Shown here: piece by piece, positions 8,998 to 17,832 of the stretch
Layout: each line of letters begins with the position of its first letter
Position numbering within the stretch: position 1 is the first letter of the stretch
Origin: Methanocalculaceae archaeon
GTDB lineage: Archaea; Halobacteriota; Methanomicrobia; Methanomicrobiales; Methanocorpusculaceae
DNA length: 63,195 bases
NCBI GenBank assembly: GCA_031262705.1
Contig: JAISHD010000006.1
Coordinates: forward strand, 1 to 63,195
Direction: 5' to 3'
The notes under the pieces: model-generated
Database searches by the model: none
What the model saw: the letters and a program-made list of their open reading frames with translations, nothing else
What the model was told of the DNA's origin: nothing
Translations under genes and position numbers: made by a program

Positions 8998-9456
8998 TTA
9001 CTCCTCCTTCATAAGGGATTCCAGAATGTCGATGTCAAGAGCTTTCGGCATCGACATCTCCTGACCGGCTGCTGCTTTGAGTTCTTCGGGGGTCATACGA
9101 TCGGTCTCCTGCAGGCCGTATGCGATGTAGCGCACAAGACCCATTTCATATTCATGACCGAGATAGCCGGGACGTGCGCCGCCGAGGTCGGCACGGCACC
9201 TGCGTGCGTCACCCGGCGGGAAACCGCGGTCCTTGACGTAGATACGGTAGGGATCCAGCTTTCGCAGGTGGGCGATGATCCGTTCCACGTCCTCCGGGCT
9301 GCCGGTGATCTGGCAACCGAAACAGGTCTCCTTGATCATGACGCCCTGGGCAATTTCATAGGCTGCGGTTGCAATGTCCTGCGGGGTTGTGTCGGGCGAG
9401 TCAACGAAGACGTACTTGGTAATGGTTCCCACATACTGGGGCACATAGGGTTTCAC
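8998..9456 (-). CDS. mmp6: Methanogenesis marker protein 6 (Mmp6)
   Basis: 152 residues, soluble. Distinctive segments are IKETCFGCQITGSPEDV near residues 46-62, a CxxC that resembles the one in Mmp5, and FPPGDARRCRADLGGARPG near 85-103. Overlaps the end of mmp3 by 4 nt. Biochemical function is unknown; the conserved cysteine pair and operon context suggest a metal or redox role in MCR activation. Confidence 0.8.
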   Translation of the reverse strand: MKPYVPQYVGTITKYVFVDSPDTTPQDIATAAYEIAQGVMIKETCFGCQITGSPEDVERIIAHLRKLDPYRIYVKDRGFPPGDARRCRADLGGARPGYLGHEYEMGLVRYIAYGLQETDRMTPEELKAAAGQEMSMPKALDIDILESLMKEE

Positions 9457-11018
9457 GGCTTCACCTCACGGATAAAAACAGTTGAGCCATCTTTAATAAG
9501 GGGAAGCTTGTCGATGTCAAGAACCGTTCCGACCACGTTGGTTCCCTCGAACGGTTCCCCGGTCGGTCCATACTCTTTGTTTGCGACACTGCGCACACCG
9601 GTCATGCCTCGTGCTTTTCTGGCGTCATTGGTGATCGCAAGAGAGTAGGGGGGAACAGGTTGCTTGGGAACGTTCTCCGGAATGATGTTGACGTTTGAGG
9701 CGAACTTCGGTTTGAAGAGGTACATCTCGTTGTCGATGTTGTAGAAGAACGGCATGCTGCCGATGGCATATATTTTGAGGCTGGTGACGCGGCGGAAGAG
9801 ATCAACCGTCCGAGGGGCATGCTCGTAGTCCAGCGTGATGTCAATGACATCTTTGAGAGCAACGGTTGAGAGAGCAACCTTTCCCTCTTTGAGGATTTCA
9901 AGGGTTGTTGCCGGCTTCTGGTCGATGACTATCCGTCCATCAACGTCGCGGTTGTCGGCAAGCACGCGAAGTCCCCGTGCTTTAGCACGGGCGACGGCCT
10001 CTCCCAGCGGGAGGCCGCGAAGGTCAAGCTGTTTTGGGACGACTTTGACGGACAGTTTTGTTCCGGCACCGGCAAACCGGGCGAGTTCAATGCCGCGGAA
10101 AACCGTTCCGGTACGGGTATGGTACTGGTTGCTTGGGACGTCTTTGGTGTAGATGTAGATGGCGCCCGAGCTTTTTCCCGAGGTTCGCACAGTGACAGTT
10201 CCTTCCCGTCTGGGTTTTTGCAGCTCCATAGGGACGGTGAGTTTTCCTTCGGCATGATCGCGGATGTAAGTGGACGCTGTCCGATCAATCAGGTACTCGG
10301 AGTTGCGCAGTGCAAACAGGAGATGTTCAACCGATCTGGTGCAGGATGTATCAATCTCGGTGTGATCCTCCTTGTAGCCTTCTGCGTTGATGTGGATCTC
10401 GGAAAATATCTGCATGCCGTCTTCAACTGCGAGGGAGAGATCGGTGGTTACAGTAGCGTTGGTTGTATCGACCGAGGAGAAGACGTGTTCAATTCTGGTG
10501 ATGCGGTCGCCGTTTCTCCACCGGTTCATGATGCCGAGACCGGAGATGACGGTGCCGAGAATTGCCCCTCCGGCTGCTGCCCCGTGGTCTCCCATGTGCT
10601 GGAGACGAGAGAACATGAGGTAGGAGGTATCGGAGTCGTAGCCGCCGCAGCCGAGGCAGAGTACGCCGCGGTCATAGCGGTAGGATTGGTGATCGGGGAT
10701 GAAGTCTGCCCTGAAGGGGCCGAAGGCAACGGCGTATTTGTCTTCCCAGTGAACCCGGAGGTTTGTGCTGGAAACGTCCCCGGTTGGTACCGGCATGAAG
10801 ACGCTCGGCAGGAGTTCGACGACGATGTCGCCCGCGGTTGTTGCAAACCGGAGCTGGGATGTATCGCGCGACACATCCGCATCCTCTGACGCGGCGACTC
10901 CGGGGCTGAGGACGGCAACACTGTATCCTGCCGGGTGTTCCGGTAGGAGGGTGGCTAGTGTGGTTCCTTTGGGGACAACTTTCGTTTCCCCGTTGAGGAA
11001 TATCTGCATGTTTGTCAC
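9453..11018 (-). CDS. mmp3: Methanogenesis marker protein 3 (Mmp3, UPF0288)
   Basis: 521 residues, the expected size for the family. The N-terminus resembles a ubiquitin-like/ThiS-type beta-grasp (MQIFLNGETKVVPKGTTLA); the middle has VLCLGCGGYDSDTSYLMFSR near 130-150, a CxxC-G motif; the C-terminus ends in KLPLIKDGSTVFIREVKP. Mmp3 is found with AtwA, McrC, Mmp7 and Mmp17 in purified MCR-activation fractions. It follows atwA by 21 nt in the operon. Confidence 0.82.
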   Translation of the reverse strand: MTNMQIFLNGETKVVPKGTTLATLLPEHPAGYSVAVLSPGVAASEDADVSRDTSQLRFATTAGDIVVELLPSVFMPVPTGDVSSTNLRVHWEDKYAVAFGPFRADFIPDHQSYRYDRGVLCLGCGGYDSDTSYLMFSRLQHMGDHGAAAGGAILGTVISGLGIMNRWRNGDRITRIEHVFSSVDTTNATVTTDLSLAVEDGMQIFSEIHINAEGYKEDHTEIDTSCTRSVEHLLFALRNSEYLIDRTASTYIRDHAEGKLTVPMELQKPRREGTVTVRTSGKSSGAIYIYTKDVPSNQYHTRTGTVFRGIELARFAGAGTKLSVKVVPKQLDLRGLPLGEAVARAKARGLRVLADNRDVDGRIVIDQKPATTLEILKEGKVALSTVALKDVIDITLDYEHAPRTVDLFRRVTSLKIYAIGSMPFFYNIDNEMYLFKPKFASNVNIIPENVPKQPVPPYSLAITNDARKARGMTGVRSVANKEYGPTGEPFEGTNVVGTVLDIDKLPLIKDGSTVFIREVKP

Positions 11019-11039
11019 GATAACTCTCTTTTTCAGATT

Positions 11040-12839
11040 TTACATCTCGAACATTTCATCAGTGCTGGTGTGAAGTGTTCCGGCGTTCTGCTCCGGAACA
11101 TCTTCACCTTTGGGATCGGCCTGGGTTGGCACGGATTTGGGGGCGTTGTCCATGGCGCGGTCCCGTTCAGTTGCGACTGCACGCGCCATGATGTCCTTCT
11201 CAGCGTCGGTCAGGGCGGCGAGTACTTCATGGGTGGGGCCTATCTTGATGATCTTTCCGCCGCGCATGAACATGCAGCGGTCGCAGACGTCGCGGACGAA
11301 CTCCATGTCGTGTGAGACGATGACAAAGGTTTCATCCATTTCTTCACGGGCGTGGATGATGGAGTGTTTGACGTCCACTTTGGTGATGGGGTCCATGGTT
11401 CCGGTGGGTTCGTCAAGGAGGATGATGCGGGGTTCGCGGATGAGGACCTGAGCAAGGGCAACGCGGTGCTTTTCTCCTTCGGAGAGGCTTGCCGGATAGC
11501 GGTGAAGAACGTCTTTTGCTTTCTTTTCGGTGAATCCTGCCATCTGAAGGGTGATCATTGCTTTGCGGGTGGCAAGTTCTTTGGGGAACTCAAGGCCGAT
11601 GGCATCAGTTAAGTTGTCGATGATGGTACGGTGGGGATAGAGATCGTACTCCTGGTGCAACAGGCCGATGTATTTTTTGGCCCGGCCGCGGTAGAGGTAG
11701 CCGGGTTTGGTCATGTCGATCCACTCGTCCCCGATGCGGACCTCCAGTTTTCCGGCGGTTGGTTCGTAGAGTCCGGCAATCATCTTGGACAGTGTGGTTT
11801 TTCCTCCGCCGGAAACACCGATGATGCCGAAGATTTCCCGTTCGTTTATGTCGAAGCTGATTTTGTCGACTGCGTTGATGACACCCCGGTCAACGGCGAT
11901 GAATTTTTTGGAGAGGTTCTCGGCGCGGACGATGGGGCTGCCGATCTCCTGATCGGTGTAAACCAGATCGTCATGGTAGTCTTCCATGAATGCAGATATG
12001 ATCTCTTCGGGTGTACCGATTCTGGTGATCCTTCCATCGTCAAGAAGTACTGCACGGTCGGCGACGTCTTCTAAGACCTGCGAGAAGTGGGAAGTGATCA
12101 GCATTCCCATGCCGTTTTCCTGTGATGCTTCTTTGAGAAGATCATGAACAATTTTGGCGGTCTTGGGATCAAGAGTGCCGGTGGGTTCGTCGGCAAAGAG
12201 GAACATGGGATCGCGAGCGAGCTGGCGGGCGAGGACGACACGCTGTTTTTCTCCGCCGGAGAGATCGCGGGCGATATGCATCATGCGGTGGGTAAGACGT
12301 ACTTCGTCGAGCAGGTCGGCGGCACGGCCAATGGCTTTTTCGGACGGGTAGTCGATGTCATCCAAGGCCCGGAGCACGTTTTCAATGACGCGATCGTCGC
12401 CGTAGAGAGCGAATGTCCGCTGAAACATGATGGCGGTTCTTGCCATGATGCGGGTTTTGAGTGTTTCGTTTTCCGGTGCCCAGAAGTCAATGTCGCGGAT
12501 CTGGAGTTTTCCTCCACAGTTACTGCAGGCAGAACCGGCACGGCTTGGGAGTTCAACTCTGCCGCAGTCAGGGCAGACGGCGACATGATAGATGACCTGT
12601 CCTGAGGTGGGAGGGTGATCGATGCCGCGGACGAGGTGGATCAGAACGGTTTTTCCGCACCCGGATCGTCCGATGATGCCGACGATCTCTCCTTCCGTTA
12701 TCTCGAGGTTGATATTGTCCAAAACCCGTACCATCTCCTGTGCTGTCGCACACTGGGCATTGTTGGAAGGACCGTCGGACGGGCCATATGCAGGAAAATC
12801 CATGCAGAGGTCCTTAATGGTGATAAACGGTGTCGTCAT
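11040..12839 (-). CDS. atwA: MCR activation component A2, twin ABC ATPase (AtwA)
   Basis: 599 residues with two ATP-binding-cassette halves. Half 1: Walker A GRSGCGKT near 58-65, a zinc-ribbon insertion [10 protein letters not shown]...ACSNCGG, signature LSGGEKQR and Walker [10 protein letters not shown]. Half 2: Walker A GVSGGGKT, signature LSEGEKHR, Walker B ILLDEPTG. The zinc ribbon and paired cassettes are typical of component A2, which supplies ATP for reductive activation of methyl-coenzyme M reductase. It is the first gene of the operon; a GAGGAT ribosome site lies 9 nt before ATG. Confidence 0.9.
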   Translation of the reverse strand: MTTPFITIKDLCMDFPAYGPSDGPSNNAQCATAQEMVRVLDNINLEITEGEIVGIIGRSGCGKTVLIHLVRGIDHPPTSGQVIYHVAVCPDCGRVELPSRAGSACSNCGGKLQIRDIDFWAPENETLKTRIMARTAIMFQRTFALYGDDRVIENVLRALDDIDYPSEKAIGRAADLLDEVRLTHRMMHIARDLSGGEKQRVVLARQLARDPMFLFADEPTGTLDPKTAKIVHDLLKEASQENGMGMLITSHFSQVLEDVADRAVLLDDGRITRIGTPEEIISAFMEDYHDDLVYTDQEIGSPIVRAENLSKKFIAVDRGVINAVDKISFDINEREIFGIIGVSGGGKTTLSKMIAGLYEPTAGKLEVRIGDEWIDMTKPGYLYRGRAKKYIGLLHQEYDLYPHRTIIDNLTDAIGLEFPKELATRKAMITLQMAGFTEKKAKDVLHRYPASLSEGEKHRVALAQVLIREPRIILLDEPTGTMDPITKVDVKHSIIHAREEMDETFVIVSHDMEFVRDVCDRCMFMRGGKIIKIGPTHEVLAALTDAEKDIMARAVATERDRAMDNAPKSVPTQADPKGEDVPEQNAGTLHTSTDEMFEM

Positions 12840-13132
12840 TCAAACATCCTCTATAATGCTAATTGTATGTGCTCTGAGGTGTTATTAGTGTTTAGAAGAA
12901 TGCATTCCGGGGGTTTTCCGGAAGCTGCCGAGGATGCGTGATGGATGGACATGAGATGAAAAGACCGCCACTTATCCTCCTGCATTTTCAGAAAAAAGAT
13001 TCCGGAAAGATTCAACGAAATATTTTTGTCACTTCAGAGTTTTCCGTGATGGTATCCAAAAAAGAAAAAATCTCCGCAGCAGCACTCTGCCGGTGTTCCT
13101 CTGCAGAGGAACACCAGTGTCACAGGGAGTGG
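12840..13132. other. Intergenic region: promoter area of the atwA operon
   Basis: 293 bp without a gene. The atwA-proximal part is A/T-rich and should hold the operon promoter, though no single TATA box stands out. Its distal end carries the perfect palindrome at 13092-13115. Nothing else recognisable. Confidence 0.5.
13092..13115. repeat. 24-bp perfect palindrome
   Basis: The half-site GGTGTTCCTCTG is followed at once by its reverse complement, giving a 24-bp inverted repeat with no spacer. It lies 18 bp beyond the stop of the decayed gene at 13133-13391, upstream of the atwA promoter region. It may be a cruciform or terminator hairpin, or a dimeric regulator site. Confidence 0.8.
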
Positions 13133-13391
13133 TTACCCGTGGTAGAGGCGGATACTGCGGATGACCCGGTCTTCTTCGATGTCCCAGCGGTCTTCGCATT
13201 CTTCGTCAAAAAAGAACCGGTGACCCACCCTGTCCCATCCCCCCATACGAATCCACATACACCTCGCCGCCGGGAGATCGTGAACGTGGCCCCATCGGTC
13301 TCGATACCATAGTGTACAGACACTCCTCCACCATAAGCTCCACGGAGGTCGAGGTTGCCACGCAGTTCTTGATACTTGCAGTATCGGACAT
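13133..13391 (-). pseudogene. Decayed small gene with several frameshifts
   Basis: Reading the minus strand across frames reconstructs a plausible protein of about 85 residues: MSDTASIKNCVATSTSVELM in one frame, VSVHYGIETDGATFTISRR in the next, GEVYVDSYGG back in the first, then VGHRFFFDEECEDRWDIEED and VIRSIRLYHG in the third, ending TAA at 13133. Breaks fall in short G- or GGC-rich runs (near 13320, 13270 and 13250). Acidic aromatic C-terminus; family not recognised. Three frameshifts make decay likelier than a single read error. Confidence 0.55.
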
Positions 13392-13460
13392 CATGAACAA
13401 GCCTTCCCGGATATCCATCCCTCAGCCCCCCGCAAACGTCGCTGACAACAAAAAAAAGGA

Positions 13461-15386
13461 TTAGACCAGCCGGTAAGTCTCAAGATTCTGAGGTGCCACC
13501 GTCTGAATATGGAATTTCTTGTAGATCGAGCTTGCCAGATCGATCGTCTTTGACTCCTCGCCGTGGATCGTAAACACCCGCTCCGGCTTCGGCTGGAGAT
13601 ACTGCACATAGTTCATCAGCTGGCGGCGGTCTGCATGTCCGGAGAAACCTTCCACCGTCTGCACCTCCATATTGATGATGATGCTGCCCTTCTTCCCGAC
13701 CGGCACTTCGCGCCATCCCTTCTGAATACGGCGGCCGTACGTTCCTTCCGCCTGATATCCGACAAAGATCAGCATGTTCTTCTTCGACTCCGCAAGGTTT
13801 CCGAGATATTCAATAACCGGCCCGCCGTTCAGCATACCGCTCGTTGAAATAATCACGCATGGATCCTCTGAGAAGATAATCTGTTGGCGCTTCTCTTGTG
13901 AATCCACCTGTTCAAAGCATTCTGCAAGGAACGGGTTGTAATTGTCACGGAAGATCAGATTCCGGAGATCATTGTTCAGATACTCAGGATATGCCGTATG
14001 CAGAGCAGTTGCCTCCTTAATCATCCCGTCAAGATAGATTTTGCACTTTGGAACCCGCTGATTCCGGAATCCTTCCTCAAGGGCAAGCATCAGCTCGTGC
14101 GACCTTCCGACCGCAAACGCCGGAACCAGAACTTTTCCGCCGCGCTCCAGCGTCGTGTTGATAACCTCATAGAGATGATCCTCGGCATCCTTTCTTGATG
14201 GGGAGAAGTCCTCGGAACCTCCGTAAGTACTCTCCATCACCAGCGCCTCAAGACGCGGAAACTGTGAGACCGCAGGATTGAACAGCCGGCTCTTGCTGTA
14301 GAAGAAATCACCGGTGAATGCAATGTTGTAGAGACCGTTTCCTACATTGAAATGGGCAATGGCCGAACCAAGAATGTGGCCTGCATTGTGCAGCGTCAGC
14401 TTCAGATCAGGTGCAATATCCGTCACATCTCCATAGCCGAGGGCAATCGTGTGCTTGACAAACTCGCGAATTTCGTTTGAAGAGTACGGCGGGACCTTGT
14501 CCTCCTTGTTGTTCACATCAAGATAGTCCAGTTGGAGCATGGCGGCGGTGTCTCGGGTTGCGGGTGTTGTGTACACCGGGCCGTCGTAACCGTAACGGTA
14601 CAGCAGCGGGATGTATGCGGAATGATCCAGATGGGCGTGAGTTAAGACAACAGCATCAAGGGATGTGAACGGAAAAATCTCCGGAACATTCAGGAACGGT
14701 GAAGACGAGCTGCCGGTAGCGCCCGGCGACTCGCCGCAGTCGATTAAGACCTTGCTTTCCGGTGTGGAGAGCAGGAATGCTGCCCGGCCCACCTGACGGC
14801 AGCACCCGAGCGTGGTAAGACGGAGCCACTGTTCCTTGTCGCGTCCCGAGTACATCGAGTCACGGTGAATACGGCGTCCGCACTTGCGCAGGAACTCTTT
14901 TCGTTCATCCCGGGTTTCACGCAGGAACTGGCGCACCTGCTTGATCGTCACCGAGGGAATCGGCGGCGTCCGCACACCCTTCGGTGTCCAGCCCACTTTC
15001 ATCGTAATGTCGCGGAGCGTTGATCCGTTCTTGCCGATGACAACCCCCGGCTTCTCCGCTTCAATCAGGACCTCGCCCGTATCAGTATCGAAGAAAATAT
15101 CCGTAATCCCCGCACTCTCCGGAACAACGCTCTTGATCATATCGTACGCCTGTTCCGTATCGCCGAGAATGTTCGGCCGCACCACAATCCTCTTGCGCAG
15201 ATCGCGGGCAAGAGTACGGATCAGATCCTGCTCCTCGGCAAACCGTTTCGGATCATCGGTATAGATTACCATCTCCGGGCCTTCATATTCAACATCGGTT
15301 ACGGTAACTCCGCGGGGGACCTTCCGATTAATAGTATCTTTCAGTTCTTTGAGTCTGTCTTCAACCTGCATAGAAATCGTTTCCAA
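13461..15386 (-). CDS. fttA: Archaeal transcription termination ribonuclease aCPSF1/FttA
   Basis: 641 residues: N-terminal KH domains (about 1-180, with PGVVIGKNGSTLRDITMKVG), then a metallo-beta-lactamase fold with the metal motif LTHAHLDHSAY near 250, and a beta-CASP domain ending in the usual QTVEGFSGHADRRQLMNYV near 590. It is the archaeal CPSF73 homologue that cleaves nascent RNA at U-rich sites and terminates transcription. It follows psmB by 14 nt, a linkage common in euryarchaea. Confidence 0.93.
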   Translation of the reverse strand: METISMQVEDRLKELKDTINRKVPRGVTVTDVEYEGPEMVIYTDDPKRFAEEQDLIRTLARDLRKRIVVRPNILGDTEQAYDMIKSVVPESAGITDIFFDTDTGEVLIEAEKPGVVIGKNGSTLRDITMKVGWTPKGVRTPPIPSVTIKQVRQFLRETRDERKEFLRKCGRRIHRDSMYSGRDKEQWLRLTTLGCCRQVGRAAFLLSTPESKVLIDCGESPGATGSSSSPFLNVPEIFPFTSLDAVVLTHAHLDHSAYIPLLYRYGYDGPVYTTPATRDTAAMLQLDYLDVNNKEDKVPPYSSNEIREFVKHTIALGYGDVTDIAPDLKLTLHNAGHILGSAIAHFNVGNGLYNIAFTGDFFYSKSRLFNPAVSQFPRLEALVMESTYGGSEDFSPSRKDAEDHLYEVINTTLERGGKVLVPAFAVGRSHELMLALEEGFRNQRVPKCKIYLDGMIKEATALHTAYPEYLNNDLRNLIFRDNYNPFLAECFEQVDSQEKRQQIIFSEDPCVIISTSGMLNGGPVIEYLGNLAESKKNMLIFVGYQAEGTYGRRIQKGWREVPVGKKGSIIINMEVQTVEGFSGHADRRQLMNYVQYLQPKPERVFTIHGEESKTIDLASSIYKKFHIQTVAPQNLETYRLV

Positions 15387-15400
15387 AAAAGTATAAAAAA

Positions 15401-16048
15401 TCAGAGTGAGGCAGAGGATGCCGGAAGTATCTCTGCTATTTCTGCCTCCGGGACGTACTCGAATTTGTCCCGGGTTATGACCACGACGTTGTATCCCTCG
15501 CCGGATGCTGCGTCGCGCCGCATTGCTGCGCGAAGCGCCCGGACCGCAATATCAACGGCTTCAGCTTCGTTCATGTCCGGCTTGAATCTGTCCTCAAGAA
15601 CACCGTAGGCGGTGAGGGAACCGGAACCAGTCGAGACAAAGTCCTCTTCAAGCGTTGCACCGCCTGCTGCATCTACTGAATAGATGGACGGGCCGTTTGT
15701 ATCAACGCCTCCGACAAGGAGCTGAACGTAGTAGGGGGAGAACCGATTCTGGTTCAGATAGTTGGACAGAATGGTTGCTGCCGCACCGACACTGATCTCC
15801 TTTCCACGGCGGATCTGGTAGAGGTTGCACTCAACGTTGATGATTCTGACCAGCTGCTGGGCATCGCCGACTCCGCCGGCAATGGTCATGCCGATATGAT
15901 CCGTGATGCTGTGTACTTTCTTTGCCTTTTTGCTGGCGATGAGGGTGCCCATCGTGGCACGCCGTTCGGTCGCAAGGACAACACCGCCCTGGAAAACGAT
16001 ACCGACAGTGGTAGTTCCCGTTTTAACGTCCTGATATTCCTGTGACAT
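15401..16048 (-). CDS. psmB: Proteasome beta subunit
   Basis: N-terminal-nucleophile hydrolase of the 20S core. The preferred ATG (16048, MSQEYQDVKTG) follows a GAGGT ribosome site and yields an 11-residue propeptide, with cleavage at Gly-Thr exposing the catalytic Thr of TTTVGIV. Lys of ATERRATMG...KKAKK and the SGSG/ASGEGY segments are as expected. An in-frame GTG at 16069 would add 7 residues. Upstream sits an unusual repeat-containing ORF that overlaps its start. Confidence 0.93.
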   Translation of the reverse strand: MSQEYQDVKTGTTTVGIVFQGGVVLATERRATMGTLIASKKAKKVHSITDHIGMTIAGGVGDAQQLVRIINVECNLYQIRRGKEISVGAAATILSNYLNQNRFSPYYVQLLVGGVDTNGPSIYSVDAAGGATLEEDFVSTGSGSLTAYGVLEDRFKPDMNEAEAVDIAVRALRAAMRRDAASGEGYNVVVITRDKFEYVPEAEIAEILPASSASL

Positions 16049-16322
16049 GGAGACCTCGTACGTGGACACCTGTTCTGCTGTCCCCCTGCGGGGCTGCTAT
16101 TTTACAGGTAACGCTTGAGAGTTTGTGAGTAAAGTCGCAAGGCACAGCCCTGCTCCGCTCCTCCCCAAAGGAGTCACAGTCGCAAGGAAATGTCTTGTTC
16201 TGCTTCTCCCTGATGGAACCACAGTTGCAAGGATGTATCTTGTTCTGCTTCACCTTTTCAGGGAATCGCAGTCGCACGGCAAAACTGTGAACCGCTCCCC
16301 CATTCCGGAGTCGCGACCGCAT
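16023..16322 (-). CDS. Possible Cys-rich repeat protein overlapping the psmB start
   Basis: A 99-residue open frame covers the repeat array and overlaps psmB by 26 nt. It contains three similar units, EKVKQNKIHPCNCGS, REKQNKTFPCDCDS and EERSRAVPCDFTH, with CxC pairs. Its ATG at 16322 is about 31 bp from the centre of a TATA-like TTAATATAATAG (minus strand), the distance expected for leaderless archaeal transcripts. It could equally be an untranslated leader whose repeats fold as hairpins. Coding status is uncertain. Confidence 0.35.
   Translation of the reverse strand: MRSRLRNGGAVHSFAVRLRFPEKVKQNKIHPCNCGSIREKQNKTFPCDCDSFGEERSRAVPCDFTHKLSSVTCKIAAPQGDSRTGVHVRGLHVTGISGR
16134..16316. repeat. 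Four degenerate 45-47 bp tandem repeats upstream of psmB
   Basis: Units begin at 16134, 16179, 16224 and 16271 (plus strand), each starting GTCGCA or GTTGCA with a central TTCTGCTTCTCC-like segment. Lengths are 45, 45, 47 and 46. On the transcribed minus strand several units offer a short hairpin of the CTCC...GGAG kind followed by AGCAGAACAAG. They are too degenerate, and lack spacers, to be a CRISPR array. Confidence 0.75.
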
Positions 16323-16346
16323 GCATATCTGCCGCGGCGAAAAGCG

Positions 16347-16360
16347 CTATTATATTAATG
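16347..16360 (-). promoter_or_regulatory. TATA-like element upstream of the psmB repeat region
   Basis: Minus strand reads ATTAATATAATAGC. It is the strongest TATA candidate in this spacer and implies that the repeat array is transcribed as part of the psmB-fttA message. Confidence 0.45.
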
Positions 16361-16461
16361 TGCGCAGGATGAGATAAAGTTGCCGACCGCGATACATGAA
16401 AAAATGAAGAACAGGTAAAAACAGAGGATTACTCCCCGCTGATATCCTGCTCATCTGTTCT

Positions 16462-17721
16462 CTACTGGGGCAGAATGAGTTTCAGTTTGAGGATCTGGCG
16501 TCCACGCATTTTCGTGACGACGATGGTAATAATGTACTGCTCGGCAATAGTGATCGACTCTCCGAGCCTGGGGATGTGGCCGAGCCGTGAGAAGACGAGG
16601 CCGCCAATGGTTTCATAGTTGCCCGGGTCTTCGGGCAGACTGATCTCGAAGTGTTCGTTGAGCAGGGTAACACGTGCCTGAGCATCCACCATATAGAGGC
16701 CCTCCCCGATCTCAATGATGTCGGCAACCTCGTCGGTATCCGACTCATCCATGATGTCGCCTACCAGCTCTTCGAGGATGTCCTCAAACGTCACCACACC
16801 GGAAAATCCACCAAACTCATCCAGAACAATTGCCATGTGCATACGGCGCAGCTGCAGTTCGCGCAGAAGATCATCGATCTTCTTGGACTCCGGCACGCAG
16901 TACACATCAAACATCAGCGTCTTTACAAATGCACGGTGGTTTCCTGCGGTGTAGGCATTAAACAGGTCTTTGATGTTCAGCGTTCCGACAATGTTTTCGG
17001 TATGCTCATGGTACACCGGCACCCGCGAGTATCCGGTGTCGCGGAAGTGGACAACCGCATCCTCAAGCGAGGAGATATCCTCAATTACCGCAACATCCGG
17101 ACGGGGCGTCATGATCTCTTTTGCGGTGGTATCATTGAACCGGAGAACGGAGTAGATCATCTCCTTTTCGTCCTCTTCAATAGCCCCTTCCATCTCGCCG
17201 ACATCGATCCACTCGCGAATCTCCTCTTCCGTTACAGCAGGAACATCTGCCGTACCATTTTTGCCGGCACGCCGGAGACGGTCGTACACCCAGAAGAAAG
17301 GGGAAAGCACGAGTGTCATATAATAGATAGGCGTTGCAACAAACAGCGCAACCGCCTCGGTTCTGCGGGTTGCAAACGTCTTCGGCCCGATCTCACCGAA
17401 TATTAACAGGAGCAGTGTTACCACACCCGTAGCGATGGCAACTCCCGCATCACCGAAGATGCTAAACGCAACCGCCGTTGCGATTGCCGAAGCTCCGACG
17501 TTTACGATGTTGTTGCCGATAAGGATCGTAATCAGAAAATGGTCAGGGTTGCTCTTCAGTTTTTCAAGGCGTTTTCCGGCAGCTCCTCTCTCCTCGGAAA
17601 GAATACGAACCTTCGCACGGGTGATCCCGACAAGCGCAACCTCGGAAGCCGAGAAAAACGCGGAGAAGATCAGCAGGATCACAAAAATAACAATATTCGA
17701 GTATTCTATCATATATTCCAC
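16462..17721 (-). CDS. CNNM/CorC-type membrane protein with paired CBS domains
   Basis: 419 residues. N-terminal DUF21 membrane domain with about four helices (NIVIFVILLIFSAFFSASEV at the start; GNNIVNVGASAIATAVAFS), a CBS pair (from about 190, MTPRPDVAVIEDI and VPESKKIDDLLREL) and a C-terminal CorC/HlyC domain (MVDAQARVTLLNEHFEISLP). Family members export Mg2+ or Co2+ or respond to adenosine nucleotides through the CBS pair. It appears monocistronic. Substrate cannot be told from sequence. Confidence 0.85.
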   Translation of the reverse strand: MEYMIEYSNIVIFVILLIFSAFFSASEVALVGITRAKVRILSEERGAAGKRLEKLKSNPDHFLITILIGNNIVNVGASAIATAVAFSIFGDAGVAIATGVVTLLLLIFGEIGPKTFATRRTEAVALFVATPIYYMTLVLSPFFWVYDRLRRAGKNGTADVPAVTEEEIREWIDVGEMEGAIEEDEKEMIYSVLRFNDTTAKEIMTPRPDVAVIEDISSLEDAVVHFRDTGYSRVPVYHEHTENIVGTLNIKDLFNAYTAGNHRAFVKTLMFDVYCVPESKKIDDLLRELQLRRMHMAIVLDEFGGFSGVVTFEDILEELVGDIMDESDTDEVADIIEIGEGLYMVDAQARVTLLNEHFEISLPEDPGNYETIGGLVFSRLGHIPRLGESITIAEQYIITIVVTKMRGRQILKLKLILPQ

Positions 17722-17772
17722 GCCGCAGGTGCGGCAGATCTATTCCGGTGTCCTGAACCCGTGATCATCGTC

Positions 17773-17816
17773 ATGTGCAAATCTCTTTCTTACTATGTGC
17801 AAATCTCTTTCTTACT
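17773..17816. repeat. 22-bp perfect tandem duplication (intergenic)
   Basis: A 22-bp unit starting ATGTGCAAATCTC occurs at 17773-17794 and again at 17795-17816, between the TIM-barrel gene and the CBS membrane protein. It lies 50-95 bp upstream of the latter's start, so it may alter promoter spacing. Confidence 0.95.
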
Positions 17817-17832
17817 ATATGGATGATCGTCC

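Noticed and set aside
16134-16316. CRISPR array
   Set aside because: Repeats are contiguous and degenerate, with no unique spacers and no cas genes in the window.
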